Shown: positions 24,272 to 33,989, counted from the stretch's first letter. The stretch is 59,524 nucleotides of DNA from Sporosarcina luteola (GCF_007991495.1 NZ_BJYL01000037.1:1-59524); one strand, 5' to 3'. The notes: generated from the letters alone by a model not told the origin. Numbers and translations: made by a program.

Positions 24272-25552
24272 ATGAAAAAAAGTTTTCTAGCTTTTTGTTT
24301 ACTAGCAAGCGCCATTTTATTAATCGCTGGTTGCAGTAAAAATGAAGATGACTCGAAAGGGATGGGTTCATTGGAAACAATTGAAGGTGAATGGAACGGA
24401 TTTATCAGTATTCCGAATCAACCATTGCCAATCATAGTAACTTTTACGAAAGAAAATGGGAAAATCAGCATTCCTGCACAAGGTTTACATGACTTCCCAC
24501 TAACAAGCGTGAAATTAAACGAAACTGAACTATTTTTTGATATGACGATTCCTGGACAACAGCTTGCCTTTGACGGCACGGTTGAACAAGAAAAAATTGA
24601 GGGGACCTTCACACAACAAGGACAGTCCTTTTCTTTCGAATTGACGAAGGGCAGTTTGGAAGAGGAACCTGACACAGGAGAAGCTGTCCAAGTTCAGTTG
24701 AAAGACGGGATGATGTCCGGACTTCTTGAAATACCCAAAGGTGATGGTCCCTACCCGCTAATGGTGATTATCGCAGGTTCCGGCCCGACGGATCGTAATG
24801 GTAATTCCCCGTTGTTGCCCGGTAAGAACAATAGTTTAAAAATGCTTGCGGAACAATTAGCGGAGGAAGGGATAGCAAGTATTCGCTATGACAAGCGAGG
24901 AATTGGTGAGAATGAAAGCTTAGGTGGCAATGAAGAAGACTTACGATTTGATAATTTTATCGATGATGCTGCCGCCTGGGTTCAATTCGCAAAGAATGAT
25001 AATCGGTTTGCAAAGGTTGGCATCATCGGTCATAGCGAAGGTTCACTAATCGGTATGGTGGCTGCTGAAAAAACAGATGCCGATGCTTTCGTCTCCATCG
25101 CAGGAGTTGGAAGGCCGATCGATGAAGTATTAATGGAGCAGCTTGAACGACAGCTGCCTGTTAACTTGCTTAAAGAATCGGATGACATTTTAGTGAAACT
25201 GAAGCAAGGGGAACGTGTGGATAAAGTCAGCAGCGAGCTGCAAAGTGTTTTCCGCCCGTCCGTCCAGCCTTATTTAATATCTTGGTTGGAGTATGATGCC
25301 GCGAAGGAAATCCAAAAAATTAAAGCGCCTGTGCTCATTATTAACGGAACAAGAGATTTACAAGTACCTGTCAAAGATGCAGAACTTCTTCACGACGCCA
25401 AAAAGGATGCTGAGCTTGTCCTTATCCAAAACATGAATCATGTATTTAAAGAGGCACCTGAAGACCAAGAAGGAAATATGGCGACCTATATGAATCCTGA
25501 TCTCCCCTTAGCCAAAGGATTGATAGATGCGATTACAAGCTTTTTAAAATAA
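24272..25552 (+). CDS. Alpha/beta hydrolase lipoprotein
   Basis: A 426-residue exported enzyme. Signal peptide MKKSFLAFCLLASAILLIAG is followed by lipobox Cys21. Residues about 35-145 form an N-terminal beta-rich domain (GEWNGFISI...), and residues about 155-426 an alpha/beta hydrolase: oxyanion region IIAGSGPTDRNGNSP, nucleophile elbow IGHSEGSLIG, and late NGTRDLQVPV and MNHVFKEAP supplying the Asp and His. The start is set by GGGAAGGAT. Substrate is probably an ester or peptide bond at the cell surface; not further assignable. Confidence 0.88.
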   Translation: MKKSFLAFCLLASAILLIAGCSKNEDDSKGMGSLETIEGEWNGFISIPNQPLPIIVTFTKENGKISIPAQGLHDFPLTSVKLNETELFFDMTIPGQQLAFDGTVEQEKIEGTFTQQGQSFSFELTKGSLEEEPDTGEAVQVQLKDGMMSGLLEIPKGDGPYPLMVIIAGSGPTDRNGNSPLLPGKNNSLKMLAEQLAEEGIASIRYDKRGIGENESLGGNEEDLRFDNFIDDAAAWVQFAKNDNRFAKVGIIGHSEGSLIGMVAAEKTDADAFVSIAGVGRPIDEVLMEQLERQLPVNLLKESDDILVKLKQGERVDKVSSELQSVFRPSVQPYLISWLEYDAAKEIQKIKAPVLIINGTRDLQVPVKDAELLHDAKKDAELVLIQNMNHVFKEAPEDQEGNMATYMNPDLPLAKGLIDAITSFLK

Positions 25553-25555
25553 ACG

Positions 25556-25606
25556 ATAGTAAAAACGAGCCATCCCTTCAATCCGAGGGTAGGCTCGCTT
25601 TTACTA
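25556..25606. terminator. Bidirectional terminator
   Basis: AGTAAAAACGAGCC pairs with GGCTCGCTTTTACT around an ATCCCTT/GAGGGTA inner stem. Placed between the hydrolase gene and convergent copA. Confidence 0.8.
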
Positions 25607-28021
25607 TCAATGTAATTTTACTCTTTGAAGTCTAAGTGCATTAAGAACAACTGACACCGAGCTGAACGCCATCGCAGCGCCTGCAACCCAAGGCGCAAGT
25701 AAACCGAGAGCGGCAACCGGTATACCGATCGTATTGTAGAAGAAGGCGAAGAACAGATTCTGCTTAATGTTTCGCATTGTCTTCCGACTCATGATAATTG
25801 CGTCTGCAACACTATTCAGATCGCCACGCATTAATGTAATATCAGCCGCTTCAATCGCAATATCGGTTCCCGTTCCAATCGCCATGCCGATATCCGCTAC
25901 TGCAAGCGCCGGCGCATCGTTGATACCGTCTCCAACCATTGCAACTTTCTTCCCTTGTGCTTGCAATTGCTTGATTTTATCGCTTTTCTGGTCAGGGAGC
26001 ACTTCCGCGATAATATGTGTCAAACCGACTTGCCGCCCGATCGCTTCAGCCGTTTGCTGGTTGTCTCCAGTCAACATTATGACGTCAAGACCGAGCTCCT
26101 GCATTCTTTGGATAGCTTCTTTGGACGATTCTTTCACTGTATCTGCAACCGCGACGACACCCGCAAGCTTCCCATCGATTGCAATGAGCATCGCCGTTTT
26201 TCCTTCGTTCTCCATTTTCTCCATTGTCGCTTCGATATTATCGAGAGCAATGTCTCGGCTTCGCATTAGTTTCCGAGTACCGGCAAGCACATGCTTACCA
26301 GCAACTTCCGCTTCAATTCCGTACCCTGGAAGCGCTTTGAACGTATTTACATCAATCAATTCAATGCCTTCTTCCTTGATGCCTGTAACAATTGCCTGTG
26401 CCAAAGGATGCTCTGATTGATTCTCAGCCGACGCGACCAATTGCAAGACTTCCTCATCCGCAAAGCCCTCAGCAACGATTGTATCTGTTAATGCTGGTTG
26501 ACCTTTTGTAACCGTACCTGTTTTATCCAACACGACTGTGTCAATGGACCGAGTATTTTCAAGATGCTCGCCGCCTTTGAAAAGCAAGCCCATTTCAGCC
26601 GCTCGACCTGAACCTGCCATGATCGATGTCGGCGTCGCTAAACCGAGCGCACACGGACATGCGATGACGAGAATCGAAATAGTCGGGATGAGAGAAGATC
26701 TGAAATCGCCAGGTGTTACGGCAAAATACCAGATAAAAAACGTCAAAATCGCTATTCCGACAACAATCGGTACGAAAACGCCCGAAATTTTATCCGCAAG
26801 ACGTTGAATTTCAGCTTTGGAGCCTTGCGCTTCTTCAACGACTTTAACAATTTGAGATAACGCGCTGTCTCTTCCAACTTTCGTCGCTTTGATCTGCAAC
26901 GATCCATTTTTATTGATTGTCGCGCCAATGACGGAGTTGCCTGGGACTTTATCAACAGGAATACTTTCACCTGTAATCATCGATTCATCGATTGCTGATT
27001 GCCCAACGATGATTTCTCCGTCAACAGGAATCTTTTCACCCGGTTTGACGAGGATAATATCTCCTGCTGCCACTTCTTCAATCGGCACTTCTTGTTCGAC
27101 ACCGTCTTTTAAGACCCGAGCTGTTTTCGCTTGCAATCCTAATAGCTTTTGAATTGCTTGGCTCGTTTTCCCTTTCGCTCTCACTTCGAACAATTTACCG
27201 AGGACGATTAAGGTAATGATGACAGCAGATGCTTCAAAGTAAAGCTCCGGATGCCCTACACTCCCTGCAGCCATCCACTCAAACGTTAAATATAAACTGT
27301 AGAAATACGCTGCACTTGTACCTAAAGATACTAAAACGTCCATATTTGCGCTTTTATTTCGTAATGAAATAAATGCTGCTTTGTAAAACTGACCACCGAT
27401 GATGAATTGAACTGGTGTCGCAAAAGCCACTTGCACCCAAGGATTCATGAGGAATTCAGGCAAGTAAAGAAACGATAAAAACTCGAAATGCGCTACCATC
27501 GTCCATAAAAGCGGTAATGTCAAAACTGCCGATAAAATGAATTTCCGATATTGTTTTTTAATTTCCTGCTCTTTATGGTCCAACTTTTCCTTACCGTCTG
27601 TTTTCGGAACCAACTCATAACCCATTTTTTTCACATTAGCCATCATTTCATTCGTGCTCGTTTGACCGCCATCATATTCAACTGTCAACGTTTCAAGCGC
27701 GAAGTTGACTGCTGCATTTGAAACGCCATTCATTTTATGAATGCGCTTTTCAATTTTCGTTGCACACGCAGCGCATGTCATACCCGATATATCGAATTCG
27801 GCTTTATCATGAATGACACCATAACCTAATTTTTCAATTCTTGCTGCAAAATCGTCTATATTTGTCTTTTCAGGATCGTAAACGATTGTTGAGCTTTCTA
27901 AAGCAAAGTTTACATTCGCCTTTTCGACGCCCTCTATTTTTGATAGCCCTTTCTCGATCCGGTTTGCACATGCAGCACATGTCATCCCGTTGATCTTCAA
28001 GGTTGATTCTGTGGTTGCCAT
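25607..28021 (-). CDS. copA: Copper-exporting P1B-type ATPase CopA
   Basis: An 804-residue heavy-metal ATPase. Two N-terminal HMA domains carry [12 protein letters not shown] (about 13-24) and [12 protein letters not shown] (about 81-92). Catalytic motifs follow in order: MITGESIPV, the membrane metal site ACPCALG, phosphorylation site [22 protein letters not shown] and [15 protein letters not shown] with the C-terminal NALRLQR helix supports Cu(I) export. Last gene of the csoR-copZ-copA group, with a 134-bp gap after copZ that contains additional C5-rich motifs. Confidence 0.97.
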   Translation of the reverse strand: MATTESTLKINGMTCAACANRIEKGLSKIEGVEKANVNFALESSTIVYDPEKTNIDDFAARIEKLGYGVIHDKAEFDISGMTCAACATKIEKRIHKMNGVSNAAVNFALETLTVEYDGGQTSTNEMMANVKKMGYELVPKTDGKEKLDHKEQEIKKQYRKFILSAVLTLPLLWTMVAHFEFLSFLYLPEFLMNPWVQVAFATPVQFIIGGQFYKAAFISLRNKSANMDVLVSLGTSAAYFYSLYLTFEWMAAGSVGHPELYFEASAVIITLIVLGKLFEVRAKGKTSQAIQKLLGLQAKTARVLKDGVEQEVPIEEVAAGDIILVKPGEKIPVDGEIIVGQSAIDESMITGESIPVDKVPGNSVIGATINKNGSLQIKATKVGRDSALSQIVKVVEEAQGSKAEIQRLADKISGVFVPIVVGIAILTFFIWYFAVTPGDFRSSLIPTISILVIACPCALGLATPTSIMAGSGRAAEMGLLFKGGEHLENTRSIDTVVLDKTGTVTKGQPALTDTIVAEGFADEEVLQLVASAENQSEHPLAQAIVTGIKEEGIELIDVNTFKALPGYGIEAEVAGKHVLAGTRKLMRSRDIALDNIEATMEKMENEGKTAMLIAIDGKLAGVVAVADTVKESSKEAIQRMQELGLDVIMLTGDNQQTAEAIGRQVGLTHIIAEVLPDQKSDKIKQLQAQGKKVAMVGDGINDAPALAVADIGMAIGTGTDIAIEAADITLMRGDLNSVADAIIMSRKTMRNIKQNLFFAFFYNTIGIPVAALGLLAPWVAGAAMAFSSVSVVLNALRLQRVKLH

Positions 28022-28155
28022 TTGTATCCCTCCAATACTATATGGGGGTATATTTTTTTGAAAAAAGAAGGATTATACAGTTAACGTATAACCACTTCTA
28101 CTACCGCTGTATACCCCCACGTGGTGTAAGCGGAAGATGCGATCATTGCTTTTGA

Positions 28156-28356
28156 TTAAGCAACTTCATATCCTTGGTCTTCAATTGTTTCTTTAATTTG
28201 CTTCAATGTTTCTTCATTGTCGAATTCAACTGTTACCTCATTGTTCGCAAGGTCTACTTTTACTGATGAAACGCCTGTCAGTTCACCGACGCTTGACTCG
28301 ATTGAATTAACGCAATGTCCACAAGACATGCCTTCTACTTTTAATAGTTCTTTCAT
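28156..28356 (-). CDS. copZ: Copper chaperone CopZ
   Basis: A 66-residue HMA-fold chaperone with the metal-binding GMSCGHC (residues 9-15). It delivers Cu(I) to CopA, encoded downstream. The start at MKELLKVEG is fixed by GGAGGTTTTTC; an upstream in-frame codon would lie inside the promoter. Its promoter contains a CsoR-type operator. Confidence 0.96.
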   Translation of the reverse strand: MKELLKVEGMSCGHCVNSIESSVGELTGVSSVKVDLANNEVTVEFDNEETLKQIKETIEDQGYEVA

Positions 28357-28389
28357 GATGAAAAACCTCCTGTATTTGTTAGTAACCAA

Positions 28390-28419
28390 AGTATATTATA
28401 CCCTATACCAGTATGTCAA
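28390..28419 (-). promoter_or_regulatory. copZ promoter with CsoR-type operator
   Basis: On the minus strand TTGACA (28414-28419), 18 bp, TATACT (28390-28395). The spacer holds TACTGGTATAGGGTATA, a pseudo-palindrome like the CsoR boxes of Bacillus (TACC...GGGTA). Binding there would block RNA polymerase. Confidence 0.65.
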
Positions 28420-28428
28420 TCACAAAGA

Positions 28429-28716
28429 TTATTTGGTCATCGTTTTCATGACACTCATAAGTTCCTGGATGGCTGCCTCACCATCTTGTCCTTTAATGGC
28501 GTTTACAACACAGTGGTGCGTATGGTCTTCCAATAATGCTAATGAAACTTTGTTCATTGCGGATTGAATCGCACTAATTTGATGTAAAATATCTACGCAA
28601 TACCGGTCGTTCTCAATCATTTGATGGACGCCTCTTACTTGCCCCTCAATTCGTTTTAATCGGTTTAACAACTGTTGCTTATTCGGCTGGACAGTCTTTT
28701 TTGTCGTTTCTGACAT
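28429..28716 (-). CDS. csoR: Copper-sensing repressor CsoR
   Basis: A 95-residue all-helical repressor with LNRLKRIEGQVRGVHQMIENDRYCVDIL at its core. The Cu(I) ligand set is present: Cys in RYCVDIL, and His-Cys in HTHHCVV. It should bind the operator ahead of copZ; its own upstream region also has a C4-rich motif (TACCCCGTACCCC, 28741-28753) that may be an autoregulatory site. Confidence 0.95.
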   Translation of the reverse strand: MSETTKKTVQPNKQQLLNRLKRIEGQVRGVHQMIENDRYCVDILHQISAIQSAMNKVSLALLEDHTHHCVVNAIKGQDGEAAIQELMSVMKTMTK

Positions 28717-28798
28717 ATTATCACTCCTCAGAGTTCTTTATACCCCGTACCCCTATAATATCATTTGTCCGGAGAAAGAGCAATGATATCGGATAGTC

Positions 28799-29740
28799 TT
28801 AATGATGATGATGTCCTTCCGATGCTTCAGGCTTCATCTGACATAAAATCGAATCGTCATGCTGATGGGCAGACGTTTCCAATTGAATCGTCACATGATG
28901 GATATTTTGATGTAACAAGTCATGTTCTATACTTCGCAGCATTTGCTCACTTTCAACGATTGTCATTTGATCATCTACAACAGCGTGGCAAGATAACGCG
29001 TTTAGTCCGCTCGTAATAGACCAGACATGTAAATCATGAACGCTATGCACTCCATCCGCATTTCGAATTGTACTAAGGATATCGTTCATTTCGACATTTT
29101 GAGGCACGCCTTCCATCAACACATGCAAGCCGGATTTCGATACAAAATATCCGCTGCGCAAAACAAGGATTGCAACGATGACACTAGCCAATGGATCTGC
29201 CCAACCCCAACCGAAGAACATTATAAGCAATGCTGCGGCTATTGCTCCGACTGAACCTAACATATCGCTTAAGACATGCAAGTAAGCACCTTTCATATTC
29301 AAGTTCTCTTCCACATCGCCGCCACGCGTCATAATCCATGCAACTAAAATATTTACGGCCAATCCAATACTGCTAACTATCAACATTCCTGTCGTCGCCA
29401 CTTCCGGTGGGTTTGCAAAACGTTGGATTGCTTCGTAAAAAATGAACAATGCAATAACGATCAACGTGACGCCGTTTAGTACAGCTGCTAATATCTCAAA
29501 TCGCTTATAACCAAACGTCTTGCTTTTACTCGCTACTTTTTCACCTAACTTAAATGCAATCAACGCAATTGCCAATGAAATCGAATCACTTAACATATGA
29601 CCGGCGTCTGCCAATAAGGCAAGACTGTTCGTCAAAAATCCGCCAACAGCTTCCACAATCATATACGAAGTAATGATGAGGAAAGAAATCAATAATACCT
29701 TTTTATTTGCACCATGTGTATGGTCGTGTTCGTGCCCCAT
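28799..29740 (-). CDS. czcD: CDF cation efflux pump (CzcD-type)
   Basis: A 313-residue cation diffusion facilitator with six membrane helices. Zinc-site residues appear in ALLADAGHMLSD (HxxxD) and in the later helix as HVLSDMLGSVGA (HxxxD). Histidine-rich N-terminus (GHEHDHTHG) and C-terminus (EGHHHH). It exports Zn2+/Co2+ or similar ions. It follows an ArsR/CzrA-type regulator 21 bp upstream, so the pair forms a metal-responsive operon. Confidence 0.95.
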   Translation of the reverse strand: MGHEHDHTHGANKKVLLISFLIITSYMIVEAVGGFLTNSLALLADAGHMLSDSISLAIALIAFKLGEKVASKSKTFGYKRFEILAAVLNGVTLIVIALFIFYEAIQRFANPPEVATTGMLIVSSIGLAVNILVAWIMTRGGDVEENLNMKGAYLHVLSDMLGSVGAIAAALLIMFFGWGWADPLASVIVAILVLRSGYFVSKSGLHVLMEGVPQNVEMNDILSTIRNADGVHSVHDLHVWSITSGLNALSCHAVVDDQMTIVESEQMLRSIEHDLLHQNIHHVTIQLETSAHQHDDSILCQMKPEASEGHHHH

Positions 29741-29761
29741 ATGGATACCCCCTGCATGTAA

Positions 29762-30061
29762 TTAAGTATGCGTTGCGTGTTCAATCGCCTGTTTCAATAA
29801 ATTCATAACGTGATGGTCATCTTCTGAATAGTAAAGAGTCGTCCCCTCTCTTCTAAACTTCACCAATCGAAGATTTTTTAAAAAGCGCAATTGATGAGAG
29901 ACAGATGACTGACTTAAATTTAGCGTGTCAGCTATATCGTTCACTGAATACTCTTCTTCGCATAATAAATTCAAAATCCGAATTCTTGTAGGATCACTTA
30001 ATGCTTTAAACGTTTGGGATACGACAAAAAGCGTTTCTTCATCCAAATGCTGTTTACTCAT
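29762..30061 (-). CDS. czrA: ArsR/SmtB repressor, CzrA-type zinc/cobalt sensor
   Basis: A 99-residue winged-helix regulator: helix-turn-helix in [24 protein letters not shown]. The C-terminal helix has D-x-H-x10-H-x2-H (DHH...EHATH), exactly the alpha-5 site spacing of CzrA/SmtB zinc sensors. No CxC arsenic site. It should repress itself and the CDF pump downstream through the palindrome at 30099-30118. Confidence 0.94.
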   Translation of the reverse strand: MSKQHLDEETLFVVSQTFKALSDPTRIRILNLLCEEEYSVNDIADTLNLSQSSVSHQLRFLKNLRLVKFRREGTTLYYSEDDHHVMNLLKQAIEHATHT

Positions 30062-30098
30062 TTCAAGTCCCCTTTCACTGTATTTTCTTTATTTGCAT

Positions 30099-30118
30099 AT
30101 ATGAGCATATACTCATAT
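30099..30118. promoter_or_regulatory. CzrA-type operator
   Basis: Perfect palindrome ATATGAG-CATATA-CTCATAT, matching the TGAx-rich 12-2-12-like boxes of ArsR/SmtB repressors, 38 bp before the regulator gene. Confidence 0.75.
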
Positions 30119-30247
30119 TATGATCAACTGAAGATAATGTCAATTAATAAATGTATTACCCCCCTATTTCTTATATCAAACAACTTAATCTTAAAACTTT
30201 AAGGGCCTATTTATTACTATTTCCTTGTGCAAAAGAGAGAATATATT

Positions 30248-30276
30248 TTGCATACCCTACCCGTGTATTGTACTAT
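30248..30276 (+). promoter_or_regulatory. Promoter of the sirohaem/Fe-S protein gene
   Basis: TTGCAT (30248-30253), 17 bp, TACTAT (30271-30276), 27 bp before the first start codon. Confidence 0.45.
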
Positions 30277-30302
30277 AACCTTATTGAAATTTTAAAGGAA
30301 AG

Positions 30303-30959
30303 GTGTGCAAAGTCATCGTGCAAAAAGAAAAAAAGGTGAAGTTAGCTGTTAACGGTGGAATATCATTCGGTGCAAAGTTAAACGCAAACCAATTGAGAGT
30401 TCTCGCTGACTATTTAGGTGATCAAGAGTTGGAATTAACGACATTCCAGCAATTATATATCGAAGTGTTCGAAAGCGATTTGGAATTCATTCAAAAGAAA
30501 TTCAAGGAAGTTGAACTCTTCTGCTATCCTGTTGGCAATTATGTAAAAAGCTTGCGTCACTGCAACTTTTGCAAAGGTGCCGAGGAAGAAGGGATGCCCG
30601 TTGCTATCGAGCTGAATAAGCGAATTGCAGGTAGACCTGTCCCATTCACCCTTCGGCCTGCCTATACGGGGTGTCCGATCGGATGCGGAGAACCGCTCGT
30701 CAATGACATCGGTGTCATGAAATCGCGAAAAGGCTATGATTTGTATATTGGCGGAAATGCGAAAGGCGCTTATGCGAAAACAGGGACACTTATACTTGAG
30801 CAGGTACAGCCCGATGAACTGTATGAAGCAGTTGAACAAGTGATTGATTTATATGCGGAGAATGGCAAAAAACGTGAACCGTTCTATAAATTCGTCAACC
30901 GTTTTGGCGTGGAGAACATAATGCAATATGTAATGAATGACTCGGCTCAAATTGAGTAG
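30303..30959 (+). CDS. Small nitrite/sulfite reductase-like sirohaem Fe-S protein
   Basis: A 218-residue protein with an N-terminal ferredoxin-like half domain (GISFGAKLNANQLRVLADYL) and a sirohaem/[4Fe-4S] region with HCNFCKG (CxxC) and TGCPIGCGEP (CxxxC). It is roughly one third the length of assimilatory sulfite or nitrite reductases, so it represents a single half-unit. Two GTG starts are possible (30303 or 30318); AAAGGAAAGG at 30294-30303 does not decide. Its stop abuts the ATG of a 36-residue ORF. Probable role in sulfur or nitrogen oxyanion reduction; no partner reductase is adjacent. Confidence 0.78.
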   Translation: MCKVIVQKEKKVKLAVNGGISFGAKLNANQLRVLADYLGDQELELTTFQQLYIEVFESDLEFIQKKFKEVELFCYPVGNYVKSLRHCNFCKGAEEEGMPVAIELNKRIAGRPVPFTLRPAYTGCPIGCGEPLVNDIGVMKSRKGYDLYIGGNAKGAYAKTGTLILEQVQPDELYEAVEQVIDLYAENGKKREPFYKFVNRFGVENIMQYVMNDSAQIE

Positions 30960-31070
30960 ATGTCTTTGAAGAATAAGGAAGAAGGCTATCCGGGTTTGGA
31001 GAGGCCACTGGAAAAGTCCAAATTAGTTGATTTCAGCTCCAGTCGGACGTTGTTATGGGGGTATCAATAA
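30960..31070 (+). CDS. Tiny ORF 1, coupled to the sirohaem protein gene
   Basis: A 36-residue ORF whose ATG directly follows the upstream TAG. Sequence begins MSLKNKEEGYPG and ends LLWGYQ. No ribosome site other than the terminating ribosome. Its TAA overlaps the ATG of the next tiny ORF (TAATG). It could be a real coupled peptide or a chance frame; I recognise no family. Confidence 0.35.
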   Translation: MSLKNKEEGYPGLERPLEKSKLVDFSSSRTLLWGYQ

Positions 31071-31132
31071 TGGAAAAAATAGAAATGAGACTCCCAAGAT
31101 GTGAGACGGCATACGATTCGCCCCATAATTAA
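31070..31132 (+). CDS. Tiny ORF 2, coupled by TAATG
   Basis: A 20-residue ORF (MEKIEMRLPRCETAYDSPHN) with GGGGG nine bases upstream and a start overlapping the previous stop. Short and unrecognised; reported because it continues the chain of coupled starts. Confidence 0.3.
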   Translation: MEKIEMRLPRCETAYDSPHN

Positions 31133-31470
31133 CAGTATAAATAGCATTAAAAAACGCACGTCTGTGCGTTTTTACTTGTCATAGTCTATTGTAGAGATTT
31201 GTTCGACAATCGCACCCAGATTCTTGAGCAGTGTCAAACTGTTGATTTCCGTTCCAGCCGGACGCTTTCCTGGGGGCGTGCGGTGAGCCTCCTCGGTCCG
31301 CTTCGCTCCCCTGTGGGGTCTCACCTGTCACGCTGATCCCCAAGGAGTCGCCGGCTTCCACTCCAATCAACTAAGTATCTGCTTTTTAATTCTAAACCAC
31401 AAAAAGCTTTCCCTTATGCCATAAAGGCGCCCGATTCTTGAACATCGGGAAACATTAATATATTTTAATT
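31133..31470. other. Gene-free stretch holding an interspersed repeat
   Basis: Contains a small AACGCACGTCTGTGCGTTTTT hairpin-like terminator at about 31150-31172 and the GC-rich repeat at 31241-31371. I see no coding potential in the rest. Confidence 0.6.
31241..31371 (-). repeat. GC-rich interspersed repeat, copy 1
   Basis: About 130 bp bounded by GTTGATTTCCGTTCCAG and TTCCACTCCAATCAAC, with internal GTGAGCCTCCTCGGTCCG and GGAGTCGCCGGC. It is homologous to 34951-35082 in inverted orientation. Much richer in G+C than its flanks. Elements with these ends recur in intergenic regions of Bacillaceae and Planococcaceae, to my recollection. Confidence 0.8.
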
Positions 31471-31479
31471 ACATTTTTT
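31471..31479 (+). repeat. Target-site duplication, left copy
   Basis: ACATTTTTT immediately left of the IS4-type element; identical copy at 32887-32895. Confidence 0.75.
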
Positions 31480-32886
31480 AATTAGCGTCGCATTAAAACT
31501 AAATACCAACTTACAGAAAACGTAATACCTTGTAATTAAAGCCAAGTACAAAAAAATCCTTTATAATAGTGGGCAGGTAGTAACCTATCCAAATCCAAAA
31601 TAAAGGACTCACACATGGATAAGATTATACGAAAAACAGCATTTGAGCAATGGGCTGCCCCTATTTCTAACGAATTATTTGAAGACCAGGTAAAAACCCA
31701 TTGTCTGGACTACTATACCAAAAAGCTGTATATGGCTTCGTTTACAAAATTGCTATTGTATGCACAACTTCATGAAACAGAAAGTTTACGTGCCATCAGT
31801 GATAGTGTCTTTTCGGAAGAACTGCAAGAAGCCACGAGTTTGGATTCCATTAGTTTCTCCCAACTAGGAAGACGTTTCCATCGAATCCCTACGGAATTCT
31901 TTCAAACTATTTTTCTCGACCTTGTGAGACAAATACATGAGGCCACGGATTTTCAGGCAGGACGCAAGACGACGACGCCTTTGAAAATTATTGATTCGAG
32001 TACTTTGCCATTGAATCTGAACAATCACCGTTGGGCGACATTCCGTAAAACCAAATCAGGCATCAAACTGCATCTGAGACTCATTTTCATGGAAGATGGC
32101 TGTTCCTATCCGGATCAAGCCGTTCTAACAAATGCCAAGGAACATGATCGTGGCCAATTAGAAATACTGATTGACGACAAAGATTGCATGTATGTGTTTG
32201 ACCGTGGCTACTTGGATTATGAACGATTCGATCGCATGACGGATGAAGGATATTTCTTCGCGTCCCGTTTGCGTAAGAATGCGGTGGTGCGCTCACTCGA
32301 GCGCTTTGAACTGCCAGAGAATTCATCAGTGCAATCCGACGAAATGGTGGTCATCGGTACTTCACAGAACCGTTCTGAAAATGTGTTTCGTCTCCTTCAG
32401 GTGCTTGATTCCAAAGGGAATCAATTGAACCTGCTCACTAATCGATTTGATTTGTCCGCAGATGAAATTGCCGAACTGTACAAGTCTCGTTGGGCCATCG
32501 AACTGTTCTTCTAATAGATGAAACAGCATTTGAATATCATAAAGTTCTATGGTCAGAGTCAGCAGGGTGTACATAATCAAGTATACATCGCTATGATCGT
32601 ATATTGCTTGAACGTACTCGCGCAGTTAAGGACAAACAGTAAGCGTACGTATTTACAGATCAGTCGTTATCTGAAGGCATCCTTATGGAAATCAGCACAT
32701 ATATGGCTCCGTAAAATCGAAGGAAAAAGCGTACCGTAACGTTAATGGTTTGTCTCTGTTACCCTAGTCAAAAGGTATAGTAAAAAAATGGATGTTCACT
32801 ACCTGTATTCTGGTGTTTTCGTTTTTTCTTTTGAAAGCAAAAATAAATAGATGGAATATTGAAAGTTAATTTAAGCGACACTAGTG
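31480..32886 (+). mobile_element. IS4-family insertion sequence, 1407 bp, transposase inactivated
   Basis: Ends are imperfect inverted repeats: AATTAGCGTCGCATTAAA at the left and, reading inward from the right, CACTAGTGTCGCTTAAA. Both abut a 9-bp direct duplication (ACATTTTTT), so the boundaries are well supported. It carries one transposase frame, 31615-32739, interrupted by two adjacent stop codons. The intact duplication suggests no rearrangement since insertion. Confidence 0.8.
31615..32739 (+). pseudogene. IS4-family transposase broken by TAA TAG
   Basis: The frame is open for 299 codons, ends in WAIELFF followed by TAA TAG (32512-32517), and continues in the same frame for 73 codons beginning MKQHLNIIKFYG. 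IS4 transposases normally read ELFFKWIKQHL here, so the two stops replace Lys and Trp codons, each one substitution away (AAA to TAA, TGG to TAG). DDE residues are visible in IIDSSTLP, YVFDRGYLD and SRWAIELFF. The two stops remove the C-terminal helix and make activity unlikely. Confidence 0.85.
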
Positions 32887-32895
32887 ACATTTTTT
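32887..32895 (+). repeat. Target-site duplication, right copy
   Basis: ACATTTTTT immediately right of the IS4-type element. Confidence 0.75.
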
Positions 32896-32993
32896 GAATA
32901 ATAAAGATTAAACAGTCCGACAATTTTAGATTAAAAATGTCGAGTGTGTTTATACCGGCTCTGATATTATGTATTCATGAAAGGAGGGATATG

Positions 32994-33857
32994 ATGTTAA
33001 AAGAATTGAACCAAGTGATTGACTATATTGAAGTTCATTTAACCGATGACCTCTCTCTTGAAAGTATTTCCAATTATGCTGGGGTTTCCGATTACCACTT
33101 GAGAACGGTATTTTTTCATCTTTCAGGCATGACACTAAATGAATATGTAAAAAACAGAAAACTATCGGAAGCAAATAAGGATTTATTGAGTGGAGAAAAG
33201 GTAACAGATGTTGCTTTTAAATATGGTTATCAATCAATGGACGGTTTTACTAGGGCATTTAAAAAATGGTATGGTTTTTTGCCTTCAGATGTAATAAAAA
33301 AAAGAGTAAGCAAATCATTTCCCAAACTTTCATTCGTAATTACTGTAAAAGGAGGAATATCTATGGAATTTAGAATCGAAGACAAACCAGCGTTTAATCT
33401 AGTTGGTGTAAGTAAACGTGTCCCTATACAATTTGAAGGTGTGAACAACGAAATAGTAAAGCTTGCAGAAAGCATAACAGAAGAACAAAGAAAAGAAATG
33501 CATTCTCTTCAAAATATAGAGCCTTATGAAATTGTTAATGCTTCTTACAACGCTGACGAAAATTTCCTAAAAGAAGAAGGGGATTTAACCCACTTGATAG
33601 GTGTATTAACGTCTAAAAATCAAGTCAGCAATTTTTTAGACGTTGTGCCTGTTGAAGCTTATACTTGGGCAGTATTTCCAAGTGAAGGGCCATTTCCATC
33701 TACGTTGCAGGATACAATGGCAAAAACCTATTCAGAATGGCTTCCTTCTTCTGATTACGAAGTAATCAATGCTCCTACTTTTTCTTTCACTAAAATGGAT
33801 AAGCATAAAAAAGATTATGCTTATAGTGAAGTTTGGCTTCCCGTGCGAAAGAAATAA
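32994..33857 (+). CDS. AraC-family regulator with GyrI-like effector domain
   Basis: A 287-residue protein: two helix-turn-helix motifs in residues about 8-105 (LSLESISNYAGVSDYHLRTVF; VTDVAFKYGYQSMDGFTRAFKKWYGFLPSD), then a GyrI/Rob-type small-molecule-binding domain (about 120-287, starting MEFRIEDKPAFNLVGVSKRVPIQ). Such fusions sense cationic drugs or other hydrophobic compounds. The start at the second of two ATGs is set by AAGGAGGG. A noticeably A+T-rich gene next to an IS, possibly acquired. No obvious target gene is adjacent. Confidence 0.9.
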   Translation: MLKELNQVIDYIEVHLTDDLSLESISNYAGVSDYHLRTVFFHLSGMTLNEYVKNRKLSEANKDLLSGEKVTDVAFKYGYQSMDGFTRAFKKWYGFLPSDVIKKRVSKSFPKLSFVITVKGGISMEFRIEDKPAFNLVGVSKRVPIQFEGVNNEIVKLAESITEEQRKEMHSLQNIEPYEIVNASYNADENFLKEEGDLTHLIGVLTSKNQVSNFLDVVPVEAYTWAVFPSEGPFPSTLQDTMAKTYSEWLPSSDYEVINAPTFSFTKMDKHKKDYAYSEVWLPVRKK

Positions 33858-33989
33858 ACAATAGTAAGCATTATATTGAGGATTAATGCAGAGCAACGCA
33901 GATTCAGCGTTGCTCTTTTAAAAGTATATTGTAGTCTACAATTACATAAGGTGAAACTAATTATTAGTACAATCAATTCAATAATATGG

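Noticed and set aside
30248..30276. CsoR/CstR-type operator in ATACCCTACCCGTGTAT ahead of the sirohaem gene
   Set aside because: It only loosely resembles a CsoR-family box, lacks clear dyad symmetry, and overlaps an ordinary promoter spacer; too weak to call.
31179..31370. A 63-codon frame on the minus strand
   Set aside because: Lies within the GC-rich interspersed repeat; no ribosome site and no family resemblance.
32994..33857. The AraC/GyrI gene as cargo of the IS4-type element
   Set aside because: It lies outside the right-hand inverted repeat and target duplication, so it is a neighbour, not a passenger.
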